A DNA stretch of 64,000 nucleotides from Bdellovibrio bacteriovorus (GTDB lineage Bacteria; Bdellovibrionota; Bdellovibrionia; Bdellovibrionales; Bdellovibrionaceae), in assembly GCF_001592735.1 (NCBI RefSeq), contig NZ_LUKE01000006.1, positions 1-64,000 on the forward strand, in the 5' to 3' direction. Under the pieces are notes generated by a model. It searched no databases. It was not told the origin of the DNA and saw nothing but the letters and a program-made list of their open reading frames with translations. Shown piece by piece: positions 8,868-17,524 of this stretch. Both the position numbers and the translations under genes were made by a program. Each line of letters starts with the position of its first letter. The stretch's first letter is position 1.

Positions 8868-9359
8868 GTGAGTCTGCACTCTCCCGAAGAATTTAAAAAA
8901 TTTTACGAAGAACATGCTCCGAAAGTGCGGGGCATGCTTTTTCGTTTGGTGGGAGAGCAATCATTGAGCGATCTTACTCAGGAAGCTTTTTTAAAGGCTT
9001 GGGAGCATCGAGACAAATTTCGGGGGGACGCCGAAGCATCTACGTGGCTTTACCGTATTTCTTACAACTGCGCTGTTGATTATTTAAGAAAAAATAGAAA
9101 TAAACAAATGCCCGCGGATGTGGAAGTGTCGGCGACATCTCAGGAGGAAGAACTTTCTGGCCGAGAGATTGTGGATTTGCTTTTACGTTCGTTGGATATA
9201 GAACAACGGGCCGTGGTGATATTGTTTTATTTTGAAGATCAGGGAATTAAAGAGATTTCAGAAAGCCTTTCGATTCCCGAGGGAACCGTCAAATCCCGGT
9301 TAAATCATGCACGACAAAAAATGAATGAGTTTTTAACTAAGAAAGGAGTCGCACAGTGA
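8868..9359 (+). CDS. RNA polymerase ECF sigma factor
   Basis: The 163-residue product has the two ECF domains. Sigma-2 covers about residues 8-75 (FYEEHAPKVRGMLFRLVG, SDLTQEAFLKAWEH, STWLYRISYNCAVDYLR) and sigma-4 about 100-155 (LRSLDIEQRAVVILFYFE, IPEGTVKSRLNHARQKM, the DNA-binding helix-turn-helix). The start is GTG, with a gaggt sequence just upstream. It overlaps the following gene by 4 bases (GTGA), so the two are translationally coupled, as usual for a sigma/anti-sigma pair. It probably reads the promoter at 8369. Confidence 0.93.
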   Translation: MSLHSPEEFKKFYEEHAPKVRGMLFRLVGEQSLSDLTQEAFLKAWEHRDKFRGDAEASTWLYRISYNCAVDYLRKNRNKQMPADVEVSATSQEEELSGREIVDLLLRSLDIEQRAVVILFYFEDQGIKEISESLSIPEGTVKSRLNHARQKMNEFLTKKGVAQ

Positions 9360-9655
9360 AAGATGATTCTTTAAAAAAGTATCTAAAGGAAAATGCATCT
9401 CCCTTGCCCGCGGGGAACTTGGACGAATCTTCGCGCATTTGGCGTAAGATCCAAGAAAGAAAAAAACCTTGGTCATTATGGTGGACGATGCTTCCTGTGG
9501 CCGTTACGGCAGCTTTGGTCGTTTTTGTGGTTCGTACGCAGACTTTACAAAATGAGAGCAAAGTCGAAGAAGAATATTTATACCAAGAATGGAACGCCAT
9601 GATGTCTGAGGTGAACTCGGACGAGTCTGAATTGATAACGACCTTTGGAAAATAA
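9356..9655 (+). CDS. Small single-span membrane protein, putative anti-sigma factor
   Basis: The 99-residue product has a cytoplasmic N-terminal segment of about 37 residues, one membrane span (about residues 38-59, WWTMLPVAVTAALVVFVV) and a short acidic periplasmic tail. It carries no zinc-binding anti-sigma motif. Its size, topology and translational coupling to the ECF sigma gene resemble CnrY, the small one-span anti-sigma factor of the CnrYXH system. The role as sigma inhibitor is inferred from context only. The start is a GTG overlapping the sigma factor stop. Confidence 0.75.
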   Translation: MKDDSLKKYLKENASPLPAGNLDESSRIWRKIQERKKPWSLWWTMLPVAVTAALVVFVVRTQTLQNESKVEEEYLYQEWNAMMSEVNSDESELITTFGK

Positions 9656-9681
9656 AAACGGCCCCCGTGAAGGAGCCGTTT
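9656..9681. terminator. Bidirectional terminator
   Basis: AAACGGC (9656-9662) and GCCGTTT (9675-9681) form a stem with a 12-base loop between two converging genes. The plus strand has few Ts after the stem, but on the minus strand it is followed by TTTTTA, so it works best for the leftward ompA-like gene. The loop shares CCCCGTGAAG with the terminator at 11596. Confidence 0.6.
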
Positions 9682-9706
9682 AGATTCAATCGGATTTCTT
9701 AAATAC

Positions 9707-10795
9707 CTATTGGATTTGAGAAAGAGCCTCTTGAAGTTTCGCTTCATCTTTAACCCCGATAAATACTAATTCCGCACGACGGTCGCTTTGCATTGAGCCT
9801 GTAGATTCGGCAGAACCTTTACCCATTGCTACGACATCGTTAACGCCATTTCTTTTTAGAATTGAGCTCACTGATTCCGCACGTTGTTGCGAAATGCGTT
9901 GGTTGATCTCAGAAGAACCCGTAGCATCTGTATAACCGTGAACTTCCACGCGTTCATAAAGATCACTGTTGTCGGCTAAGACTTTAGCCACTTGATTAAG
10001 CTTTTGCTGATCCGCTGAATTTAAAGCTGTTCTTGATGTGTCGAAATTGATCGCTGTGCCACCCGCAAGCGCTGCATAACTTACATCACGTAAAGCAGGT
10101 TCTGGGACGACGGCCGCTACGGGGCGAGCTGGTTCCGAGGGAGTTTCCTCAACGAGCATGTCATCTTCTTCCATGACAGTTTCCGTGGCCGCTACAGGGC
10201 TTTGGCTGACAGATGGTTTATAGGCGCCAGGATTCCAACCAAGTTGTAGGTCCACAAGGTACATCATGACGTTACCATCTGTATTGTTAGTGAGTGACTG
10301 GGCACGGGCACCGACACGCGCTAACCAGCTTGGGGTCATGTTGAATTCTCTAAGAACTTGCAAGCCAGCAAAGTGAGCATCTGCTTGGTCTGCCGAGTAG
10401 TATTGACCTTGGTTATAGAACTGGTTTCCGATCACGCCGGCTTGCCATTTATCCCAACGATAGCGGATAGCTAGTTCCAAGGCGCCGTCGGTGATGGCCG
10501 TCTCTGCAGCGTTGTTTGATGAGAATTGCTGGTTATTCGCTCCGTAACCGAGGTCGATGACGGCAGGGGCATCAAAATAATAAGAACCTAAGAGTTTGAT
10601 CGTGGCCGGTGTCCCTTCCACTTCGGCGATATTTTCATAACCCGTATAACCTCCACCAAAACCTAAGAATGGCAAAAGCCCAGCCGGTCTTGTGGCCGTC
10701 TCTTCGCGGGAGAACTCAAGGGCGCTGGTTGTTGTATCCTGTGCGTAGGCCGATGTGGCTGCGCATAACAAAGTGGCTAAAATAAACTTTTTCAT
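9707..10795 (-). CDS. OmpA-family outer-membrane protein
   Basis: The 362-residue product has a signal peptide ending in AYAQ (about residue 19). Residues about 35-200 form a beta-barrel with many aromatic residues. A Glu/Pro/Val-rich linker follows, and the last 115 residues form an OmpA-like peptidoglycan-binding domain: INFDTSRTALNSADQQKL, VEVHGYTDATGSSEINQRIS, RAESVSSIL, then a final DRRAELVF. It links the outer membrane to the cell wall. I chose the ATG at 10795 because it has aaggag seven bases upstream and starts the signal peptide; a start 33 bases further out would add a charged leader without reason. Confidence 0.9.
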   Translation of the reverse strand: MKKFILATLLCAATSAYAQDTTTSALEFSREETATRPAGLLPFLGFGGGYTGYENIAEVEGTPATIKLLGSYYFDAPAVIDLGYGANNQQFSSNNAAETAITDGALELAIRYRWDKWQAGVIGNQFYNQGQYYSADQADAHFAGLQVLREFNMTPSWLARVGARAQSLTNNTDGNVMMYLVDLQLGWNPGAYKPSVSQSPVAATETVMEEDDMLVEETPSEPARPVAAVVPEPALRDVSYAALAGGTAINFDTSRTALNSADQQKLNQVAKVLADNSDLYERVEVHGYTDATGSSEINQRISQQRAESVSSILKRNGVNDVVAMGKGSAESTGSMQSDRRAELVFIGVKDEAKLQEALSQIQ

Positions 10796-10950
10796 ATAAG
10801 TCTCCTTTTCTAAGTCACACACCCCCAATTATTGGAGTTCGGAGGATGGGGTCAATTTTCAGAGGCTTAATGTGTTGAGATAAATAAAAGAACCTGGCCT
10901 AGCGTCAGGATATGTTTCTGGCCTGTAAACAATATGCTTTTGCAAAGAAA

Positions 10951-10979
10951 TTGACGTTTGCCAAAGCTCTCTCTAGGCT
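10951..10979 (+). promoter_or_regulatory. Putative housekeeping-type promoter
   Basis: TTGACG (10951-10956) and TAGGCT (10974-10979) are 17 bases apart and lie 31 bases upstream of the lipoprotein gene at 11010. The -35 is near-consensus; the -10 is weak by E. coli rules, but a TAGGCT sequence also occurs shortly upstream of genes at 6054 and 21969, so it may be a local form of the -10 element. Confidence 0.45.
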
Positions 10980-11009
10980 CAAAGAACCCATGCAGGAGGA
11001 TTTCCGTTT

Positions 11010-11573
11010 ATGATGCGTTATTTCATTCTTATTGCCGTAGTTTCTTTAGGCTTTTCGGTAGGGTGTTCTTCGAAACACAAAGCTAAAGATGTGGATACCA
11101 CAGTGGAAATGGCTGAAACTGTGCGCGCAGACTCTGTCGTCGGTGTTAAAGACGGTGACATGGTTTATCAACGTAAAGTGGCTATCGGTGAAGAACTTCG
11201 CCGCTTAGAAATCGACGTTTACGATCTTGAAGCACGGGTGGTTGGTGGACCGCGATATCTAGACAACCGTGGCCTTTACGGCGTGTTAAGAGACTGCCGC
11301 GTTCAATTGGGCGATGCAAAAAACGGCGGCGATGGAAAAGTTCGTTGGACGGAGGCTCGTGAATACGTAACGCCGGACGATGAATATTCTAAAATCGGGA
11401 TTGAGGACAAAAAGCGTATCGTGGGAGTTTCTGAAGAATTCCTAAAAGATCGTTTGGCTCGCTTTAAAGACTATCAAAAAACTTTGCAAAAGCGCCAAGA
11501 TGAATACGAAACAAAAGTAAAAATGTGCGAAATGGAATTACAAACGCAAAAAGCCAAAGCCTCTGCGCAGTAA
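11010..11573 (+). CDS. Lipoprotein of unknown function with helical C-terminus
   Basis: The 187-residue product has a lipoprotein signal (lipobox SVGC, Cys near 19). The mature protein is highly charged and mostly helical: an N-terminal helix around residues 50-75 and a long C-terminal helix from about 140 (KDRLARFKDYQKTLQKRQ), with two Cys (near 95 and 175) that could form a disulphide. No family was recognised. It begins with ATG preceded by aggagg and ends before a strong terminator, so it is a single-gene unit. The promoter at 10951 fits. Confidence 0.75.
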   Translation: MMRYFILIAVVSLGFSVGCSSKHKAKDVDTTVEMAETVRADSVVGVKDGDMVYQRKVAIGEELRRLEIDVYDLEARVVGGPRYLDNRGLYGVLRDCRVQLGDAKNGGDGKVRWTEAREYVTPDDEYSKIGIEDKKRIVGVSEEFLKDRLARFKDYQKTLQKRQDEYETKVKMCEMELQTQKAKASAQ

Positions 11574-11595
11574 TTTCAGTAAAATAAAATTCGAC

Positions 11596-11632
11596 AAAAA
11601 AGCCAGCCCCGTGAAGAGGCTGGCTTTTTTAT
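11596..11632. terminator. Strong bidirectional terminator
   Basis: AAAAAAGCCAGCC (11596-11608) pairs with GGCTGGCTTTTTT (11618-11630). There are Ts after the stem on both strands, so it ends both the rightward lipoprotein gene and the leftward efflux operon, whose last stop codon lies at the edge of the T-run (11629). Confidence 0.9.
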
Positions 11633-12876
11633 TTTCCTAAGACGGCCAGAGCTTGAGATCGAGACAGCTGGAAGTCTCTTAAAATTTCAAAGTACTTGTG
11701 GCGGCGTTCGTAAAGCTTTTCTGCGGCTCCTAAAACGTCCGGAGAGTTTTTAACTCCACGCGCGTATTCGGATTGCGTGAGCTTGTAATATCTTTCCGCC
11801 CGATTGATATTTTCTTCGGCTTCATGCACTTGATCGTGCAGAAAATGAAGACGTCTTGTTTCGTTTTCAAGAGCGACTGAAAGAGAGTTCTTTTGAAACT
11901 CCGCAAGTCTTTGTTCGGCCAGGGCTTGCTTTTTATAAGACGAGGAATCTTGAAGGGCCGTAAAGCCATCGGCTAAATTCAGACGCAAGCGTAAACCGAC
12001 CACGGATTCGGTACGATCTGAAGATTCCGGATATTCTTTCTCGCGCTCATTGTACTGATTGTATCCGGCGAAAGCCTCTAATTTGGGCCACAAGCTTCTT
12101 CCGGACTGTTGAGCTGAAAGAGTTTTTTGTTCGGCTTCCGTTTGCTGCTCCAGATACCAAAAAGAATTTTGACCCTCTTGAGGCTTAAGCTCTTTGATAA
12201 ACTCATGTTCATGACCTAATTCTTGCGTCAGTTTATAGCCGTTGTCAGGCGGCAGATTCAAAATCAAATTCATTTCTTGAGATAGATTTTGAAGTTCTAA
12301 ATCTGTTTGCTTGAGTTCACGGCGCAGATCGACATCTTTCATTTCAAATTCAAACCGATCTGAATCGGTGGCGACACCACTGCGGATGCGCTTCAAGGCT
12401 CCTTGTAGATTGGAACTATTTAAATCCAAAGTCTTACCCAGCAGTTCTTTTTTCTTGGTTAAAAAAGACATCTGCCAATAAAGATTTCTCGCTTTGAGAA
12501 GTTCTTCGGCGACGGTTTTTTGCGATTGAAACCCGCGCTTAGAAACTTCTAAATGACGAACGTCGTTTTCAAGTCTGTCAGCACCGCCATTAAACAGGTT
12601 CAAGCGAACTTCAGCGCCATAGGTGGGCTGGTTTTTTTGTTCTGCTTGGCCCATTTTAAAACTTTCTTGGCTTGCATAAAGATCAACGCTGGGAATGAAC
12701 GAGCGTCCTAAATACCCTGTGCGAGATTCTGCGGCTTCGACATTCAGCTTGGCGGCAGAAACGCGGGTGTTTTTTTCCTTTAAAAGCGATTCCAAATTTT
12801 CTGGCGAAATCGCGGTTTGGGCAACCGCGGTCCCCACAGAAAAGAGAGCTATCACGAATACAACATAATACTTCAT
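11629..12876 (-). CDS. TolC/CzcC-type outer-membrane efflux protein
   Basis: The 415-residue product has a signal peptide ending in AVAQ (about residue 20) and the two long coiled helical repeats of the outer-membrane efflux family: about residues 25-200 and 235-410, with barrel strands between (SVDLYASQESF, VVGLRLRLNLADGF). It would form the outer-membrane channel of the RND pump encoded upstream. It is the last gene of the leftward metal efflux operon, six bases after the small periplasmic gene. No lipobox is seen, unlike some CzcC proteins. Confidence 0.9.
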   Translation of the reverse strand: MKYYVVFVIALFSVGTAVAQTAISPENLESLLKEKNTRVSAAKLNVEAAESRTGYLGRSFIPSVDLYASQESFKMGQAEQKNQPTYGAEVRLNLFNGGADRLENDVRHLEVSKRGFQSQKTVAEELLKARNLYWQMSFLTKKKELLGKTLDLNSSNLQGALKRIRSGVATDSDRFEFEMKDVDLRRELKQTDLELQNLSQEMNLILNLPPDNGYKLTQELGHEHEFIKELKPQEGQNSFWYLEQQTEAEQKTLSAQQSGRSLWPKLEAFAGYNQYNEREKEYPESSDRTESVVGLRLRLNLADGFTALQDSSSYKKQALAEQRLAEFQKNSLSVALENETRRLHFLHDQVHEAEENINRAERYYKLTQSEYARGVKNSPDVLGAAEKLYERRHKYFEILRDFQLSRSQALAVLGK

Positions 12877-12882
12877 AAGGAC

Positions 12883-13299
12883 CTACTTTTTGGGTTCGAT
12901 GACAAAAGTCAGCGTGTCTGAATGCTTCGTTGGCTTATGGACCAAAGATAAAATCAGATTATAACGATGCGCCCCTTTGGCATCAAAGTTCGCCTCTAAA
13001 TAACCGTCTTTTGGCTCCAGTGTCAGATTGGATGTGCCCTTGCCGCGAGGCAGTTCAGCTTTTGCGGCCAGGGTGAAGTCTTCAAACTTAAGTGATTGAG
13101 GCTTTTCACTTTTCAAATCTAAAAGATAGATTTTAATATTTTTTCCCTTAGCCACGATTTCGACGTGAGCTTCCTCGATGCGTTGGACAATTCCGCCTTT
13201 CATGGGCCGAGACGATGCCGCGGATTCATGTTCGTGATCGCCGTGAGCAAAAGTGAGAGAACCTGCGAGCATAATAAAAGAAATAATCCATTTTTTCAT
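12883..13299 (-). CDS. Small periplasmic His-rich protein of the efflux operon
   Basis: The 138-residue product has a signal peptide and a mature N-terminus with HGDHEHE, a likely metal-binding site. The remainder is a beta-rich domain with HVEIVAKGKNIKIYLLDL near residue 47, like the small metal-handling domain found alone or attached in front of some heavy-metal efflux adaptors. It lacks the coiled-coil hairpin and lipoyl domain of a true membrane-fusion protein, so it cannot replace the adaptor by itself. It overlaps the pump gene by four bases (ATGA). A role as metal chaperone or as a partner of a separate adaptor is inferred. Confidence 0.75.
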   Translation of the reverse strand: MKKWIISFIMLAGSLTFAHGDHEHESAASSRPMKGGIVQRIEEAHVEIVAKGKNIKIYLLDLKSEKPQSLKFEDFTLAAKAELPRGKGTSNLTLEPKDGYLEANFDAKGAHRYNLILSLVHKPTKHSDTLTFVIEPKK

Positions 13300-16200
13300 A
13301 AAACATCCTTTTCTACGTGCGATACATATTTTTCTGAGGCCTTTTTGCCAAAACGATAAAATAAGGCCGGGGTTACAACGATATCTAAAAGACTGGAGCT
13401 GATCAGACCTCCGACGACCACGACGGCCACGGGATGTAAGATCTCACTGCCTGGTTCACCTTTGGCTAAAACCAATGGCAAAAGGGCCAACGAGGTCACT
13501 AGAGCTGTCATCAATACGGGCACCAGGCGCTCTTGCGAGCCGCGAATGATCATTTCTTTTGAGAAGCTTTCGCCTTCAAATTTCATGAGGTGCAAATAAT
13601 GCGAAATCATCATGATTGAGTTTCGCGCGGTGACACCACACAAAGTGATAAATCCCACAAGGCTGGCCACGGTGAGGGTGCGATCCGTAAAGAAAAGCAA
13701 AATCAACCCGCCGATAAAGGCTAACGGAATGGTCGCTAAAATCTGCGCCGTCATCATTTTTGAACGGAAATGACTGTAAAGAACTAAGACGATTCCTAAT
13801 ATAGAAATCATTGAATACAGTAAGAGCGTTCTGGTTGCAGACTTCTGACTTTTAAACTGTCCATCATAGACGATGAAATATCCTTGCGGCAGTTGGACCG
13901 ATTCTTCAATGACCGAGCGAATTTCTTCCACGACGCCGGCGAGATCGCGCTTGCTGACATTAGCACTGATGATCATGCGGCGTTGATTGTCCTCGCGGTT
14001 GATTTCATTGGGACCGCTGGCTTCATACACGTCGGCGACTTCATTTAAGGTCACCCGTCGGCCGTCGGGCATAATCTTCAAAATCGTGCGTTTTAGGGCG
14101 TCTAGATCAGCGCGGGATCTTTGGTCGTATTGTAAGAAGACTTCATAAGACCGCGTTTCTTCTAAAATATGCGTGACCGTTTTTCCGTTGAGGGCGGTCT
14201 CTAAAAGTTCCGTGATATCCCCCGGGCTTAAGCCAAATTTCGCGGCATCTTCACGCATGACAAAGATTTTTACTTGAGGAATCAAGCCTTGCTGTTCAAC
14301 CCGCAAATCGACTAAGCCAGGAATTTTTTCGATGGCTTCTTCGATCTCAAAAGATTTTTCCTGCAAAGTCGCTAGATCCGGGCCAAAGACTTTCACGGCG
14401 ACGGCGGCATTAACTCCGGACAACATATGGTCAATGAGATGCGAAATAGGTTGTCCGACATTCACGCTGACGTCAGGAATCTGTTTTTTGATTTCATCGC
14501 GGATATTATTTAAGACAACATCCCGTGGTCGACCCGTGGGATGAAAATCAACATCAATTTCACTGACGTTCACGCCCATCGCATGTTCATCCATCTCGGC
14601 ACGACCTGTGCGGCGAGAAACCGATTTTACTTCTGGAATGGACAGCATGATTTGTTCGGCTAAAAGACCGCGCTCATTAGACTCGGTCAAATTCACTCCT
14701 GGGGGAGCTGATAACGCCACCATTGCTGTGCCCTCGTTAAAGTGCGGCAGAAAATCTTTTCCCATAAAAGGGACCAAGGAAAGGGCGCCAACCAAAACCA
14801 CCACCGCCGCACCCAAGGTGACTGAACTGCGTGGTAAGCTCCATTCTAGGATTTTACGATCCCAGTTTTTTAACTTTGTGACAAGCCAGGTGTCGTGATG
14901 TTCTTTCAATGAACCTTTAAGTAAAAATGAACACAACACCGGAGTCAGTGTCAAAGAAACTAAGAGCGATGCCCCCAGTGCCGTTAAATAGGCGATCCCC
15001 AAGGGGGCAAACAAACGTCCTTCTAGACCATCTAACGTGAACAGGGGAATAAAGACCAAGGCAATGATCACGGTCGCTAGTACAATTGAATTACGAATCT
15101 CGCTAGAGGCTTCGTAAATGACTTTTAATAGTGGCTGCGGCATCGCTGCTTTGGCATTTTCACGGAGGCGTCGAAAGACGTTTTCGACATCCACGATGGA
15201 GTCATCGACAAGTTCCCCAATGGCAATAGCCAAACCACCTAAAGTCATCGTGTTTACGGTTAAGCCAAATATTTTAAACACGATGAAAGCGCAAATGAAC
15301 GAGACCGGAATCGCCGTCAGCGTAATCACCGACATGCGCATATTGGCCAAGAAAATAAAAAGAACTACAAAAACTAAAATAGTTCCCAGTTTTAATTTTC
15401 CTTGAATGCCGTTGATCGAGGCTTCGATAAAATGGGCCTGCTTAAAGACGTCGGTATTGATGATCAACTCTGTTGGCAAGGAGGGGCGAAGCTCTTCCAC
15501 TGCTTTTTCAATAGCGCGAGTGATCGTGACGGTGTCCGCTCCTGGTTGTTTTAACACCGTCATGATCACGGCCGGGCCGCCGTTAAAGCTGCCATCGCCT
15601 CGTTTTAAACGTGGAGCTTCGTGAACTTCGGCGATATCGCCCACCAAAACGGGACGGCCAAAGTGCAAGCCCACGAAAGTTTTGCGAATATCCTCAACAG
15701 ATTCAACAACGCCGATGTTGCGCACAAGTTTTTCTTTGCCATCAGATTCTAAAAATCCGCCCGTCGTATTTTGACTGATACGGGTGAGCTGACCGTCGAC
15801 CGCGTCCATGGACAGTTGATAGCGATTTAGTTTTTCAGCCGACACTTGGATTTGATATTGTTTTAATCCGCCACCGATAGAAATCACGTTGGAAACCCCC
15901 GGTATCGTCATTAAACGAGGACGTAGGTTCCATTCCGCGATATCACGGAGTTGTAACGGCGAAATCTTTTGATCTTTCGATGTAACGGCGATCTGCTGAA
16001 TTTGGCCGAGTAAGGAACCAATGGGTGCCATCGTGGGAGTGATATCGGGAGGCATTCTTTCCTCTGCCAAGGTCAATCGCTCTTGCACGATTTGGCGCAG
16101 GCGATAGATGTCGGTATCCCATTTAAATTCTAAATAAATAACGGAAAGACCAATGCCGGACTGAGAACGGATGCGATCCATTCCGGGCATTCCGGTTAAG

Positions 16201-16415
16201 AATGACTCTAAAGGAAGTGTCACGCGCGTTTCAACTTCCTCTGGTGCCATTCCATGTGCTTCCGTCATGACAACGACTGTAGGCTTGGTGATATCCGGAA
16301 AAATATCAATGGGGAGTTTTTGTAAGGTGAGAACACCATACACAAGTAAAAGACAGGCACTTGCAACAACGGCCAAACGGTGCAGCAAAGCCCAACGAAT
16401 TAATGCATTTAACAT
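13296..16415 (-). CDS. Heavy-metal efflux RND pump (CzcA/CusA family)
   Basis: The 1039-residue product is an inner-membrane proton-driven pump with the usual length and 12-span, two-fold layout of the HME-RND family: first span about 10-30, a large periplasmic loop to about 335, spans 2-7 to about 545, second periplasmic loop to about 860 and spans 8-12. Typical signatures are PDITKPTVVVMTEAHG near 40, AIGELVDDSIVDVENVFRR near 395-415 and GVTARNSIMMISHY near 940. The TM4 motif reads VDDSIVDVEN, which differs from the classic Czc (VDGA) and Cus (VDAA) forms, so the substrate cannot be assigned. The operon has a TolC gene but no adaptor gene. Confidence 0.93.
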   Translation of the reverse strand: MLNALIRWALLHRLAVVASACLLLVYGVLTLQKLPIDIFPDITKPTVVVMTEAHGMAPEEVETRVTLPLESFLTGMPGMDRIRSQSGIGLSVIYLEFKWDTDIYRLRQIVQERLTLAEERMPPDITPTMAPIGSLLGQIQQIAVTSKDQKISPLQLRDIAEWNLRPRLMTIPGVSNVISIGGGLKQYQIQVSAEKLNRYQLSMDAVDGQLTRISQNTTGGFLESDGKEKLVRNIGVVESVEDIRKTFVGLHFGRPVLVGDIAEVHEAPRLKRGDGSFNGGPAVIMTVLKQPGADTVTITRAIEKAVEELRPSLPTELIINTDVFKQAHFIEASINGIQGKLKLGTILVFVVLFIFLANMRMSVITLTAIPVSFICAFIVFKIFGLTVNTMTLGGLAIAIGELVDDSIVDVENVFRRLRENAKAAMPQPLLKVIYEASSEIRNSIVLATVIIALVFIPLFTLDGLEGRLFAPLGIAYLTALGASLLVSLTLTPVLCSFLLKGSLKEHHDTWLVTKLKNWDRKILEWSLPRSSVTLGAAVVVLVGALSLVPFMGKDFLPHFNEGTAMVALSAPPGVNLTESNERGLLAEQIMLSIPEVKSVSRRTGRAEMDEHAMGVNVSEIDVDFHPTGRPRDVVLNNIRDEIKKQIPDVSVNVGQPISHLIDHMLSGVNAAVAVKVFGPDLATLQEKSFEIEEAIEKIPGLVDLRVEQQGLIPQVKIFVMREDAAKFGLSPGDITELLETALNGKTVTHILEETRSYEVFLQYDQRSRADLDALKRTILKIMPDGRRVTLNEVADVYEASGPNEINREDNQRRMIISANVSKRDLAGVVEEIRSVIEESVQLPQGYFIVYDGQFKSQKSATRTLLLYSMISILGIVLVLYSHFRSKMMTAQILATIPLAFIGGLILLFFTDRTLTVASLVGFITLCGVTARNSIMMISHYLHLMKFEGESFSKEMIIRGSQERLVPVLMTALVTSLALLPLVLAKGEPGSEILHPVAVVVVGGLISSSLLDIVVTPALFYRFGKKASEKYVSHVEKDVL

Positions 16416-16467
16416 ATTAATATACCTTCAAAAAAATTGGATGCGAATGAATGTAAGCTTTGAAGGA

Positions 16468-16836
16468 TTAAGCTCGAGGAGGCTGGAATGGTCCGTCTAA
16501 TAACGGAGAACTAGGTGGAGCAAAAAGATCTTGGCTGTAAGCCAATTCAAAATAAATAGAAACAAGGTTCAGCTTTGGTAAAGACGGAGCCGCTTGAAAA
16601 TGACAGCAGTCGACGCGATGGGTAGGGCAGGCACAATCGTGAGATTCATGATGACTCGCACTGCTCTCTTCTGAATGTTGGTTTAGGGTTGTTACATCTT
16701 GCGAAACACTTTGTTGGTGGGAATCGCAGCGGTGCAAAGCGCTGGAAATGTTGGGGGAAAGCACAATCATCGCCATAAAGACGATCAGGATGGCTTTGAC
16801 TGAAGAGTAATAAAGACCCCAACGCATAGAACTCAC
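16468..16836 (-). CDS. Small exported Cys/His-rich protein, CzcI-like
   Basis: The 122-residue product has an N-terminal hydrophobic segment (about residues 10-33) that can act as a signal or anchor, followed by a stretch rich in His and Cys (HRCDSH, SHHESHDCACPTHRVDCCH, about 36-77) and a tail ending in GPFQPPRA. Small proteins with this composition and ending occur at the head of many Czc/Cop-type operons (CzcI, DUF2946-like). It probably binds the metal before or during efflux. It is the first gene of the leftward operon, 52 bases upstream of the pump. Confidence 0.75.
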   Translation of the reverse strand: MSSMRWGLYYSSVKAILIVFMAMIVLSPNISSALHRCDSHQQSVSQDVTTLNQHSEESSASHHESHDCACPTHRVDCCHFQAAPSLPKLNLVSIYFELAYSQDLFAPPSSPLLDGPFQPPRA

Positions 16837-17013
16837 TTTAGCGAGGTTGCAAACGATTGTCTACTGAGATCTCGATTTGGTTCATGAGGTCATTTCTGTC
16901 AAGATTTTAGCCATCCTTGTATTTCCTTCGTTGAGAGGTCTTTGGATTTACGAAAGCATGGCGCCAAGAATGAAAACTTCGTATAAGTCTTCATTCTTAA
17001 ACGAGGTCCTAAA

Positions 17014-17454
17014 ATGAAAAAAATGATGCTTTTTGCTATGGTACTTTGTGCTGCAGTTTCTGCTCAAACACAAGAAAAAGCAAAAATCTTAGATTGCATG
17101 CAGCCCGTATATTTGGATGATCCCAATTTTCAACAAGGCACTGAAATGTTTTTTGATGTGCTATCAGTGGATGGAAAATTTGAAGTCAAGTTCACCTCAG
17201 GTGATCTGCGCAGCGAAACGATTTTCAAAAGTGAAGCAAACGCAAAAAGTATTATGAGTGTTGAAAGCGCATCGTTTTATGCTTCGTGGAATACGCCGGC
17301 TCGTGTGGATATGGTTTTGCGGGACTTCGGAACTCGATGGAGAGGGTTGATCATGTTTCCTGAGGGGTATCAATCTGAGACATTGACGATGGCTCCAGGA
17401 TCCGAAGTTGATTTGGCCTGTGTTCTTAAATCGGGTGCGGCTCTTTATCCGTAA
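17014..17454 (+). CDS. Small secreted protein of unknown function
   Basis: The 146-residue product has a signal peptide ending in VSAQ (about residue 17). The mature part is beta-rich and has two Cys (near 28 and 137) that may form a disulphide. No family was recognised. It is a single gene, divergent from the metal efflux operon with 177 bases between them. Confidence 0.65.
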   Translation: MKKMMLFAMVLCAAVSAQTQEKAKILDCMQPVYLDDPNFQQGTEMFFDVLSVDGKFEVKFTSGDLRSETIFKSEANAKSIMSVESASFYASWNTPARVDMVLRDFGTRWRGLIMFPEGYQSETLTMAPGSEVDLACVLKSGAALYP

Positions 17455-17524
17455 GTTTCAAGATCTTTTGAGGTCTAGTTCGTTTTAAAAAAGTCTATTT
17501 CCGCCCCTATTTCCCGATAAGAAT

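Noticed and set aside
8337-8960. 207-codon minus-strand frame over the Spy-like gene
   Set aside because: Its Ser/Phe/Arg-rich product is the reverse-complement shadow of the Lys/Glu-rich Spy-like gene, which has a signal peptide and operon context.
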